From Chitinophagales bacterium (GTDB lineage: Bacteria > Bacteroidota > Bacteroidia > Chitinophagales > Chitinophagaceae): DNA of 42,397 nt. The notes under the pieces are model-generated. The model had not been told where the DNA came from. It saw only the letters and a list, made by a program, of their open reading frames with translations, and searched no databases. The DNA is taken from NCBI GenBank assembly GCA_015654695.1, contig JAATGJ010000037.1, positions 1 to 42,397 on the forward strand, in the 5' to 3' direction. Positions 16,772 to 25,184 of this stretch are shown here, piece by piece (position 1 is the stretch's first letter; every line of letters starts with the position of its first letter). A program made the position numbers and the translations under genes.

Positions 16772-18106
16772 ATGGAGTATAATTACAAATACGCAACGGG
16801 TCGGGTACCCTGGGTTGAAGCAATAGCACCGGAGGAAGTTGATGACTGCTTTCGTGTCGTTATTGAATTATTTACGGAGGATTGGCTCAATAAGAAAGAA
16901 AACAATGTTGTTCAACGGTTATGGCAAGCTCCTTATGCACTAGCGACCGCAGAGATTTATGCACTTGGATTTGCTCTCAGGAGAATGAATGAGATTGATA
17001 AAAAGTTTGTGAAGGATAAAGTTGCCCTAATGCAAAGCGCCGATCCCAAAGATGTTAACGGGGCAATGTTTGAAGTATTTGCACTAAGTTCTTTTGGTAA
17101 TCATTACAAGGTTATTCCTGCAAAGGAAGGCCAACCGGGTTATGATGGAATCATCGAACCGGTCAATGGAAAGACTATTAATCTTTCCATTAAGAATTAC
17201 TCGATCTCTGCGCATCAGCGTAGTTTTATGAACTATAGTAACGAGGTTGAACAATTAGCGAAGCAATACATAAATCAGTTTAAGTGCCCTCCGCTTGAAA
17301 TAATCATCAATAAAAAATCATCATATCCCTCAGCAGCTGATTGGCAGGAATTAAAAGATAACCTTCATGGTGCTTTTATTGAGTACAACAAAGCTGGCAA
17401 GGTTTATCAACGTGCAGAAATCGGTGACTGGAGTATAATTCTGCAGGAACTTATTCCCATTACAGGAAAGTTTGCAAAAAATCCGAGGTCATATACATTG
17501 ATTATATCATCTAAATTTCACAATAACGAAGAAAAGAATTTATTTGACAAGCTTGACGAAGCGATGGCCAATATCGTAAAACATCAACCAAAGGAAACAG
17601 AAACCGTCAAGAATTGCGTTATTATTCACCTGCCAATGATTGCAAGCAGAAGAAATTGCCAGCAGTGGGTAATGGATTATTTCACCCGGTACCCTGATAA
17701 ACCATTATCGGCAGTAATGTTGATACAGCCTCTTGTAGTCACTTCCGGCAAAGGAGTTGCTGAGTATATTTCTATTGGCAGATCAATGGTAGCCAGGCAA
17801 TCCTTTGGTGATGATTTTGCTGCTGAGCTTCCGTTGCAGTTTACGATGCCCATTGGTAAAGTAGAAAAGGCGTATGTAATTCCAAGTATATTTATTCGAG
17901 GTGAAGGCGATCAGGGCTATAGAATAAATTTAATTAACTGTTACGTTTATCAACAGGGCCATCATTTCTACGAAGCTGAAATGAAAGATGGCGCATATGA
18001 AGTGCATATTGCAAAAATCGCATCGGGTATTACAAGGCATACAGTTTTACTTGATGTTGATGTGGCTGGCCATCATGAACCAATAGACCGGCTTGAAATG
18101 CTTTGA
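16772..18106 (+). CDS. Hypothetical protein with a PD-(D/E)XK nuclease-like segment
   Basis: 444 residues, no signal peptide or membrane segment. I do not recognise the family. Residues 97-142 have the layout of a PD-(D/E)XK nuclease core: Glu101 in a helix (AMFEVFALSSF), Asp125 in GYDGII, then a strand ending LSIKN with Lys141. The usual acidic residue of the (D/E)XK half-motif is Ser139, so activity is uncertain. The remaining ~300 residues have no known motif. It is followed after 21 bases by a proteasome-like Ntn hydrolase gene and shares its promoter. As cargo next to an integrase the pair may be a defence or conflict module. Alternative: a non-catalytic sensor with a nuclease-like fold. 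Confidence 0.55.
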   Translation: MEYNYKYATGRVPWVEAIAPEEVDDCFRVVIELFTEDWLNKKENNVVQRLWQAPYALATAEIYALGFALRRMNEIDKKFVKDKVALMQSADPKDVNGAMFEVFALSSFGNHYKVIPAKEGQPGYDGIIEPVNGKTINLSIKNYSISAHQRSFMNYSNEVEQLAKQYINQFKCPPLEIIINKKSSYPSAADWQELKDNLHGAFIEYNKAGKVYQRAEIGDWSIILQELIPITGKFAKNPRSYTLIISSKFHNNEEKNLFDKLDEAMANIVKHQPKETETVKNCVIIHLPMIASRRNCQQWVMDYFTRYPDKPLSAVMLIQPLVVTSGKGVAEYISIGRSMVARQSFGDDFAAELPLQFTMPIGKVEKAYVIPSIFIRGEGDQGYRINLINCYVYQQGHHFYEAEMKDGAYEVHIAKIASGITRHTVLLDVDVAGHHEPIDRLEML

Positions 18107-18127
18107 TTCCGGTATGAAAATTATCTT

Positions 18128-19309
18128 ATGACATTAATTGCATGTACGATAAATCACAAGGTCCCGTTTATGACGGCTGACACCCTTATGTCTTCCAGAG
18201 CGGGAAAGCCAAAAGTGATATTGCCTACCAATAGCTTTGATATAAACCCTTATTTAGATTCGGATGCAACCTATAAACCCGATTCTCTTGCCCAAAAACT
18301 TTATATCATTGGAGGAAATGTCTGTGTGGCAGTAGCAGGTGATGAGTATGAGATTGTGCAATTTCTAAGAGAATTAAAAAGCAGGTGCAAATTATTTGAC
18401 CGCATAACAGAACCGGTTATCCGAACTTTTCTTAATGACTATGACCTGAATGCCCAGCTTACCAAATCTGCTTTCTTTCTCATTTGCATTGAACACCGAA
18501 GCCCGGATTCAATATATGTGGGCATGTTCAACTACCCCCAGAAGATCCAGGAAGTCAGTAATGATGACAGCGGAGGATGGAAGGTGCTTAATAATGATGT
18601 GTATGGTGAGGTATATGCCTGCGGATCAGGAACAGAAAGTTTTTTGAATATTGTAAAACAAACCGGCATATTTGAAACAAGGCATAGTAAAGGAGATATA
18701 TGGTATGCTATTCAATCCAATGTTTCACTGATAGCCAAAATGCTGGCTATTGAAAGAACTACCCTGCATAATTTACAAACTCACTGGGGTGGTGGTTTTG
18801 AAACGGCATTCTACAATAGAAAGGAATTTGAAAAAATGTCCGATATCGTATATGTCCTGTGTAATGGTCAGTTTGATAAGGATGGAGATATCGGTCTTCC
18901 CTTTCCAGGTGTCTTCCTTTATTATACTTATAAAGAACAAACGCTGCATATAGTAAGAGTGGAAGTGAAAAAGTTCAGGAGACAACACCTCGATGACAGA
19001 ATAATACTTACAGCAGAACCTGATAATTTCACAGCAGATTGTTTTGTGGTAGAAGAATTAGATGCCCCTGTCGAAACCAAATCTATGTCAGATGATTTCA
19101 GTTTCAAAACCCACCGGGTGGCTATGGGTTATGGAATAGTAACGCCTACCAACGGTGTATTTAATCCCAGTTCGCTGAATGTTCATGGAAGCCTGACGGT
19201 CACCTATGAGCATGGAAAACAAATTGAAATGATACTCAGCCAGGAAATATGTGAGACAATACGAACCTCTGCAAAGAAAGTGTTTGATGCCAACTGGCGT
19301 GAAATGTAA
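18128..19309 (+). CDS. Proteasome/HslV-like Ntn-hydrolase domain protein
   Basis: 393 residues. The N-terminus MTLIACTINHKVPFMTADT fits a self-processed Ntn hydrolase: Thr2 would become the nucleophile once Met is removed. Asp18 (position 17 counted from Thr) matches Asp17 of proteasome beta subunits, and Lys57 in AQKLYIIGGNVCVAVAGD aligns with Lys33 in the HslV pattern (KK...G). The protein is about twice the length of HslV; a conserved-looking GEVYACGSGTE segment lies near 160. No ATPase partner such as HslU is present. Start ATG 18128, 21 bases after the PD-(D/E)XK-like gene. The Ntn fold is supported by three aligned catalytic residues; the substrate is unknown. Confidence 0.6.
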   Translation: MTLIACTINHKVPFMTADTLMSSRAGKPKVILPTNSFDINPYLDSDATYKPDSLAQKLYIIGGNVCVAVAGDEYEIVQFLRELKSRCKLFDRITEPVIRTFLNDYDLNAQLTKSAFFLICIEHRSPDSIYVGMFNYPQKIQEVSNDDSGGWKVLNNDVYGEVYACGSGTESFLNIVKQTGIFETRHSKGDIWYAIQSNVSLIAKMLAIERTTLHNLQTHWGGGFETAFYNRKEFEKMSDIVYVLCNGQFDKDGDIGLPFPGVFLYYTYKEQTLHIVRVEVKKFRRQHLDDRIILTAEPDNFTADCFVVEELDAPVETKSMSDDFSFKTHRVAMGYGIVTPTNGVFNPSSLNVHGSLTVTYEHGKQIEMILSQEICETIRTSAKKVFDANWREM

Positions 19310-19322
19310 TGCAGCGGCGGGA

Positions 19323-21257
19323 TTAAATGTATTGACAGTTCAGACTCATATCAAATTCTCCTAGTTTTCCATCCGTAATCAATCTATATGTTACATTTTT
19401 TCTGCCTAATGGCAAATCAATATCTGTAAACTCACTGCTGGCTGGCTCATTTGTGAAAAAGAGATTGTTCGGCAGTCGTGAATTATAAAATAGACCGGAT
19501 AAGTTGAACTGGTAGGTTTGTTTTTCTATCCCCTGCTCAATTTCAATTTCCAGTGTAAGCCCTGATCTTTCTTCTATTGGGGACAGCGCAATATTGTATA
19601 GTCTTAATACATTGAACTTTTCTTCAACAGGAACAGCCCATGTTTCATATTTACTGCCGGTAGAATTGTGATAAAACTTATAGGGAGGAAACTCAGGTTG
19701 TACGTGCTGTGCCAGCGATGCAACAGGCTTTCCTTTTAAACCTTCGCTTACCAAATAACCCAGAAATTTTGCGAATGACTCTATATCTTCTCCTACACTG
19801 GCCGCCTCTAACGCCTGCATATACTCATCTCTTTGCTCAACAGGAATCACTGTCCATGGATAACCACCGGAAGCCAGCATTGCATTCATCAGGAATCTTC
19901 CCATGCGCCCGTTGCCATCCATATAAGGATGTATAAAAACAAATATAAAATGACCGAGCACTACCCGGACTGAAGCTTCGGGTTCCTGTTTCAACAATTC
20001 AAATAAAACAGGCATTGCATCTCTCACCGCTTCCCTATTCAATGGGACATGCTTTGATTGACCAATATATACCTGGTGATTTCTATACCCCGCAAGATCA
20101 GATGCTTTAAGTAAACCTGCTGTTACACTCGGCCCGAACAGTTCACGATACCATTCTCCGTGTTCCATGTCAGCCACTTCTCCAGCATTCTTTCCGTCCA
20201 GTATCTGCATGATACTTTTCTCTACAGCCTGGAAAGCATCCCAATAACCTCTTGCAGCCATCGCATCCCGTTGCTTGCGATCTTCGTCATTGCCGCCAAT
20301 ATCCCAGGTGCCACTGCGTACCCTTTGAATTAATTCAGGAGTCACTTTATACTTTTCAATTGACAAGGAATGGTAGGCATCCGTTACATATATTTTTTCT
20401 ACCGATTTCATGTAACTGTCTTTATCTGCCGGAATACCCGGTGATGCCGGAAAAGCAGCTATGACTTTACTCCGCATCTGCTCCCACACTATGCGGATGC
20501 GGTTACCGTAAGGAGATTTCTCTCGGTTTGATAAAGTAATGGTCAGTTGGTTTTCGAAAGGAACGGATTCACGCACGGTGTAACCGGCTTTCTCCATTGT
20601 TTTTAAAATAGTGTCGGTTATACGTTCCTGTTTGATATTACGGAATGCTCCTGCAAGGCGACCCGCAACGATACTGTGTCCTCCTTCCAGTAACAGGGAT
20701 AAAATATCGGATGCATCGTTTACCATTGAAAGCACTGTTCTTGCTTCTGTCGGATTTTGTGTATAGGTGTTAGCCGTTGCCTGAACAAGTGACGCTGCCA
20801 ATGAGAGCATACGGATACCATTATTATTGATGATCTCATTTTTTGCCGGCAGCGGCGACTTGATATGAAAAAGTGATGTGTTATGAGGAAGTTCGGTTTT
20901 GTTATTACTTGCCGCCGGAGATTTGACAATTAATTGTTGGGGGACTGTCCAATTCCCTGCATGTATGAGTAATGATTGTTCAGGTGATATACACCAGTTA
21001 TCGCCATACATATCTTCCAGCACCTGGCTGCAAAATTGCCAGTACGAACTATACCAGGAAGTGGTGTCTCCCTTTACTTCGTTGGGGGGCACAATCATGT
21101 ACCAACCCTTGTATACTTCCTTTAGAAAGCCATTATCCAAAAGACGTTCCCGGTGGGTTCTTGTCAGGGCATCGGTCTTGATTGCGACGATACCATCTTC
21201 CTGAAGCACCCGTAATGCTTCCAGGGATTCCGCTAATTTTTCCGCAGGTGTGGCCAT
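19323..21257 (-). CDS. Fic-domain protein with an AbiEi-like N-terminal winged helix
   Basis: 644 residues. Residues ~1-60 (LRVLQEDGIVAIKTDALTR, GFLKEVYKGWYMI) resemble the AbiEi-type antitoxin winged helix. The central part contains the Fic motif HPYMDGNGRMGR (443-454), which transfers AMP or another nucleotide to target proteins. Ser297-x-x-x-Glu301 (SLSIE) matches the Fic inhibitory motif (S/T)xxxE, although the following residue is Lys rather than Gly/Asn. So toxin-like catalysis, its inhibitor helix and a DNA-binding domain may be in one chain. The promoter region holds four 24-bp iterons, consistent with autoregulation. It faces the Ntn gene convergently. Cytosolic; cargo of the mobile element. 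Confidence 0.85.
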   Translation of the reverse strand: MATPAEKLAESLEALRVLQEDGIVAIKTDALTRTHRERLLDNGFLKEVYKGWYMIVPPNEVKGDTTSWYSSYWQFCSQVLEDMYGDNWCISPEQSLLIHAGNWTVPQQLIVKSPAASNNKTELPHNTSLFHIKSPLPAKNEIINNNGIRMLSLAASLVQATANTYTQNPTEARTVLSMVNDASDILSLLLEGGHSIVAGRLAGAFRNIKQERITDTILKTMEKAGYTVRESVPFENQLTITLSNREKSPYGNRIRIVWEQMRSKVIAAFPASPGIPADKDSYMKSVEKIYVTDAYHSLSIEKYKVTPELIQRVRSGTWDIGGNDEDRKQRDAMAARGYWDAFQAVEKSIMQILDGKNAGEVADMEHGEWYRELFGPSVTAGLLKASDLAGYRNHQVYIGQSKHVPLNREAVRDAMPVLFELLKQEPEASVRVVLGHFIFVFIHPYMDGNGRMGRFLMNAMLASGGYPWTVIPVEQRDEYMQALEAASVGEDIESFAKFLGYLVSEGLKGKPVASLAQHVQPEFPPYKFYHNSTGSKYETWAVPVEEKFNVLRLYNIALSPIEERSGLTLEIEIEQGIEKQTYQFNLSGLFYNSRLPNNLFFTNEPASSEFTDIDLPLGRKNVTYRLITDGKLGEFDMSLNCQYI

Positions 21258-21274
21258 TTGTAGTGTGTATATAA

Positions 21275-21365
21275 ATTAGTAAATAATGTCGTACCAAAAT
21301 TAGTAAATAATGTCGTATAATTATTAGTAAATGATGCTGTACTAAAATTAGTAAATCATGCTAAA
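21275..21365 (-). repeat. Four 24-bp iterons in the Fic gene promoter
   Basis: ATTAGTAAATAATGTCGTA begins at 21275 and 21299 (identical), 21323 (two differences) and 21347 (diverging at its end). The period is exactly 24 bp. The array starts 18 bp upstream of the Fic start codon. A minus-strand -7 box lies between copies one and two. Likely an operator array bound by the N-terminal winged helix of the Fic protein (inference). Confidence 0.85.
21295..21302 (-). promoter_or_regulatory. -7 promoter box of the Fic gene
   Basis: On the minus strand this reads TAATTTTG, a full match to TAnnTTTG. It overlaps the beginning of iteron 2, 38 bases upstream of the start codon, so a protein bound to the iterons would block it. 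Confidence 0.45.
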
Positions 21366-21440
21366 AATTATTTCTGTAAGTAACTGTCTTTTAGTCGTTT
21401 GCGTTATCAAAATCATAGAAAGCCGCAAAAAGGAAATCTA

Positions 21441-23426
21441 TTAGTTTTTTTTTAAAACTGTTCCTTCCATTCCAGGATCACTTAAAATCCTTTCCATTTC
21501 CGCATTTATAAGGTCTTCTATCTCCTGCTTGATCTGCACATAATTGGTTTGAATGATAGCATTGCTGACCTGCCGGACTACCGGAACAGGTTTATATTCC
21601 TGTTGCTCTTTTTTCAGAGCCTCATGGTTATTCAGGATGGAACAATGAAAAGTTTTCAAGCCGATTTTATTATCCGGGTCATCGGCTACCATACCAACAA
21701 ACTCCCCCGAACTCAGTGATGAAATCTTAGAAGGCGGTACTGCTGAATCAAGCTGCTTGGATTTGATGATAGAAGTATCAGTTCGATTAATGGACAAACT
21801 GGTCCTGTCCTGCATGATCTTTCCGAATCTTTCAGATAATTGTTTGGCTGTTTCTCCGGTCACCTGTCCGCTGACGATATTTCCGGTAATATTCATAATT
21901 ACATCGGCCTGGTCCTTACCATAATCTTTTTTGAGCTGACTAAAATCCTGTACTCCCAAAGTAGTCGCTACCTTATTACTTCTCGCTGTAGCGATCAGGC
22001 TATCCATATTGTTCAGATAAATCGTAGGAAATTCATCAAATACTAAACTGCTTTTCATATTCCCTTTTTTGTTCACCATTTTGATAAGCCGGGATATATA
22101 CAATGACAGCACAGCACCATAGACCTGTATTTTCTGCGGGTTGTTACCCATGCAAACAATTTTCGGTTCATCAGGATTATTAATATCAAGTGTAAAATCA
22201 TTGCCCGATAACACATAGTAAAGTTGAGGGGAAGACAACCGGGCCATCGCTACTTTTGCAGCTGCTATCTGTCCTTCCAGTTGTTCCATCACATCATTCA
22301 TGTAAGCAGAGACAAAGGGATTGATCAAGGCTTCAATTTCTTTTTCAGTTTTGAGGATAGTAAAAAGTTTATCATAATCCACCTGCATCAGTTCAATTAC
22401 GTGGGGCAGGGTGCAAAACTCACCATCATTGTAGCGGCGCAGGAACCAGATAATAGACGTCAGAAAATTGATTGGAGACTCCACAAAAAAATCTCCCTGA
22501 CGTTTGATCCATTCCCGGTTAAGACCCATCAGTATTGTTCGGGCAGATTCTGAAGCGTCTGTAATATCCAGCATGTTTTCTTTATCCAGCGGATTGCAGC
22601 GGTGCGTTCTTGACAGGTCTTCAAAATTGATCACATAAAATTCCGGTGGAACAGGATAGAGATGACGGCATTTCAGATAATGGTTATAAGTAATGACAGA
22701 TAAATCATCAAACTTAAAGTCATACACAAACATCGAAAACCCTTTACGGATATGCTGGGTTATCACATGGCGGATGACAAAGTAAGATTTACCTGCACCT
22801 GGTGAACCAAGTACGAGCAGCGAACGAAAAGGGTTGATGATATTGATCCAACTTTTACGAACCTTTCCTTTGAGATGATACTGTGCAGGAAGATTAATAG
22901 AGTATTCATTTTGCAGCAAGCGTTCTTCCTGCGGAAAGGTCTCATTTTCTTTATTGAATATATCCTTGCTATTTAGTTTTTGCAGGATCACACGGGAAAT
23001 CAAATTGCCGCCGGTTAATACGAGGATATAACCTATTGCTGTAACCAACATATAAGTAACAGCACGGGTTTGAATTACTGCCGGGAAATGCAAACTGAAA
23101 TAACTCAAAAAATAAATGAGTAGTCCTGTAATGATATAGGCAAAAGCAATCTTGTGATTTATTTTTTCATCTTTCTTTCCTTTTGAACCAAACAAAGAAA
23201 TGATAAGTAACCCCAACGCAATCAACTTTGCATTATTGAATCCGCTGAATAGCCCCGTATTTTGAATATTGGTTAACAGACGGTCGGATATGTCGGCGGT
23301 CAGATCCCACTGCTCAAAAGCCCTGTAACAGTAGTAGTAAAAATGCAAGGCCAGTATTACAATACTCATCAGCCTTGTCATGTCAGTAATTTTTCGAAGT
23401 CCCTGTTCATTCTCTCCGGTACTCAT
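21441..23426 (-). CDS. VirD4/TraG-type coupling protein (T4CP)
   Basis: 661 residues. Four hydrophobic segments lie in the first ~155 residues (for example SIVILALHFYYYCYRAF and MLVTAIGYILVLTGG). The ATPase part has Walker A GSPGAGKS with Lys213 and Walker B SSLVFDEFPTI with Asp464-Glu465. Coupling proteins bring the relaxase-DNA complex to a type IV secretion channel at the inner membrane. The Bacteroidota mobilization literature often calls this gene mobC, a name shared with an unrelated relaxosome protein, so no symbol is given. It starts three bases after the relaxase stop, in one operon. No secretion-channel genes are present, so a helper element would supply them. Confidence 0.92.
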   Translation of the reverse strand: MSTGENEQGLRKITDMTRLMSIVILALHFYYYCYRAFEQWDLTADISDRLLTNIQNTGLFSGFNNAKLIALGLLIISLFGSKGKKDEKINHKIAFAYIITGLLIYFLSYFSLHFPAVIQTRAVTYMLVTAIGYILVLTGGNLISRVILQKLNSKDIFNKENETFPQEERLLQNEYSINLPAQYHLKGKVRKSWINIINPFRSLLVLGSPGAGKSYFVIRHVITQHIRKGFSMFVYDFKFDDLSVITYNHYLKCRHLYPVPPEFYVINFEDLSRTHRCNPLDKENMLDITDASESARTILMGLNREWIKRQGDFFVESPINFLTSIIWFLRRYNDGEFCTLPHVIELMQVDYDKLFTILKTEKEIEALINPFVSAYMNDVMEQLEGQIAAAKVAMARLSSPQLYYVLSGNDFTLDINNPDEPKIVCMGNNPQKIQVYGAVLSLYISRLIKMVNKKGNMKSSLVFDEFPTIYLNNMDSLIATARSNKVATTLGVQDFSQLKKDYGKDQADVIMNITGNIVSGQVTGETAKQLSERFGKIMQDRTSLSINRTDTSIIKSKQLDSAVPPSKISSLSSGEFVGMVADDPDNKIGLKTFHCSILNNHEALKKEQQEYKPVPVVRQVSNAIIQTNYVQIKQEIEDLINAEMERILSDPGMEGTVLKKN

Positions 23427-23429
23427 CGT

Positions 23430-24692
23430 TTATTGTTTTAATTGTTTCTTTTTTCTTTTTTTCCTTTTCTTGAATTGATAAGGGATATAATCGGGCGCAG
23501 TGGCAGCCGATGAAAAAATTTCCGGAAGCTTTAATTCCACCTGTTTCCCAGGAGAAACTCCAGCTTCCTGTAATGATTCCCCGGACTGCCGGATATTTTT
23601 ATTTTCACCAGCTAAAGAAGGAACGACTTCCGCATCTTTAAAACCTGTCCGTTCCTGAATCATTTTAGCACTGTAAGTTTTCCCAAGGTCACTGCCATTG
23701 AATACGCATTTAGTCTTGTGATCAACATAGGTAATACCGTAAATCAGACCTTCCTTATTTTGCCGCCGTACCAAACTAATTTTTTCCTTAGCCAGTTCAG
23801 ATACCAATCGTTCTAATCCCTCTCCTTTATTTTTAAGCAAGGCATAATCAATAGCTGTTCGTAACCTTTTCGCTTGAGGAAGTTTCAGCTTTTCATTCTC
23901 ATTAAACTTATCCTGCAAATTCTTCAGTGTGGGTTTCATGTAAAAAGCACTTGCCTTGATAGGCGCACTGATCTTTTTCCCTTTTTCATCCAACACATAA
24001 TAAACTAACCCGCCACTCTCATAAATTCTTGAACCCTTTTCACCCCTGTCCGCAAGCACATTGTATAGTTGCAGCACAGCATTCAATTCGGCAAGCGAAC
24101 TGTATTTATACTGATTGACCACAAGACCCAGCACATTACTGATAGACCGCTTGGTGGATAATTTGCCATAGATTACTTTTTGTGCGCTTACCGGTGTCAG
24201 CTTTAAAGCATCTTCCAACTTTTTTCCTTCTGCTTTAACCAGACCGAATTCTATTTCAATTTCCTTTCTTGCTTTCTCGGATTCATTTTGTCCCATATTG
24301 TGCATGGAGATACGACTGCCATCTCTTCGGATATTGGTGCTTACAATATGGATATGCGGATGCCCGGCATCATGGTGTCGGTAAACGAGATAGGGCTGCT
24401 CCCCAAACCCAATCCTTTCCATATATGTTTTTGCAATAACAACCAGTTTTTCATTATCCAGTATTTCAGGAGAATCGAAATTCAATGATACATGCAGTGT
24501 ATTGGTGGTGGTTCTTTCGTTCAGGGAAGTAAATTTTTCGAAAGTCCGTTGCTTGTCATAAAAACTCAGATCGGCGGCGTCCTTCAAAAAATTCTGTGCC
24601 CACAAAATTTCGGCTTCATTCTCCCGGACTTTATGCTCGTTATAATGGAGCACTCTGGACATATTTTTACTGGTCCTCATTCTTGTAACCAT
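23430..24692 (-). CDS. Relaxase/mobilization nuclease (MobB/MobP type)
   Basis: 420 residues. The N-terminus contains VLHYNEHKV with Tyr17, the candidate nicking tyrosine, then the metal-binding histidine motif HHDAGHPHIH (106-115), the three-His signature of Bacteroidota relaxases. The C-terminal half is basic and ends KKRKKRKKKQLKQ. The enzyme nicks oriT and stays attached to the transferred strand. The start at 24692 overlaps the 3' end of the upstream MobC-like gene by 16 bases, so translation is coupled. The coupling protein follows directly. Complete for the family. Confidence 0.93.
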   Translation of the reverse strand: MVTRMRTSKNMSRVLHYNEHKVRENEAEILWAQNFLKDAADLSFYDKQRTFEKFTSLNERTTTNTLHVSLNFDSPEILDNEKLVVIAKTYMERIGFGEQPYLVYRHHDAGHPHIHIVSTNIRRDGSRISMHNMGQNESEKARKEIEIEFGLVKAEGKKLEDALKLTPVSAQKVIYGKLSTKRSISNVLGLVVNQYKYSSLAELNAVLQLYNVLADRGEKGSRIYESGGLVYYVLDEKGKKISAPIKASAFYMKPTLKNLQDKFNENEKLKLPQAKRLRTAIDYALLKNKGEGLERLVSELAKEKISLVRRQNKEGLIYGITYVDHKTKCVFNGSDLGKTYSAKMIQERTGFKDAEVVPSLAGENKNIRQSGESLQEAGVSPGKQVELKLPEIFSSAATAPDYIPYQFKKRKKRKKKQLKQ

Positions 24693-25072
24693 TGGTCTGC
24701 GAGTTGAGCGATTTTTAAATTGATTTCAGTTGTTTTTTTCAGGAAAATTTCATGGTTTTTTTCATGCGTTTCTGCCCAGGCTTTTACCTCTGGAATCCTG
24801 TCCATTGTATGGAGTCTTTTGACCGCCTGATTATAGTTGTTACCGATGGCCGATAATTCATTTTTCAGACCGTTCAGCGATGCCAAAATATCATCGAAGG
24901 ATTGGTTGCGTGTATAGACAGTAATAGGCTTATCGAGCAACACATAACGAATGTACTCGCTCAGCTTCCGCTTGGTAGTCGTTTTAAAAGACAACTCTAC
25001 TTTGTTATACTCGCTGTCTGTAAAGCGGACTGTTAGCTTTCTTGTGCGATTTGTTTTTTCCTTCTTCTGCAT
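24677..25072 (-). CDS. MobC-like relaxosome accessory protein
   Basis: 131 residues from the ATG at 25072 (138 if the ATG at 25093 is used; the family usually begins near the basic stretch KKEKTNRTRKLTVRFTDSEY, which favours the shorter form). Residues ~10-50 fit a ribbon-helix-helix DNA-binding domain, followed by the typical NNYNQAVKRLH helix of plasmid mobilization relaxosome proteins. It should bind oriT next to the relaxase and may repress its own promoter. First gene of the mob operon; an inverted repeat with an embedded -7 box lies directly upstream. Confidence 0.85.
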   Translation of the reverse strand: MQKKEKTNRTRKLTVRFTDSEYNKVELSFKTTTKRKLSEYIRYVLLDKPITVYTRNQSFDDILASLNGLKNELSAIGNNYNQAVKRLHTMDRIPEVKAWAETHEKNHEIFLKKTTEINLKIAQLADQWLQE

Positions 25073-25099
25073 AATCTTACTCACTTTAAACATTCAACC

Positions 25100-25175
25100 C
25101 AAAGCGACTCCGGAGCGAAAGGGCAACCGTTTGTCCGACAAACGTACATCTAGCCATGCCGTAAGATGGGCATTA
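25100..25175 (-). other. Putative oriT and mob promoter region
   Basis: CGTTTGTC (25128-25135) and GACAAACG (25137-25144) form a perfect 8-bp inverted repeat with one central base. On the minus strand TACGTTTG (25139-25146) matches the -7 consensus, so the mob promoter lies within the repeat. A palindrome CTCCGGAG (25108-25115) and a 5-bp repeat ATGCC/GGCAT (25156-25173) flank it. Position just upstream of the relaxosome gene is where oriT lies in related mobilizable elements; the nick site cannot be placed. Confidence 0.5.
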
Positions 25176-25184
25176 AATTCCTTG

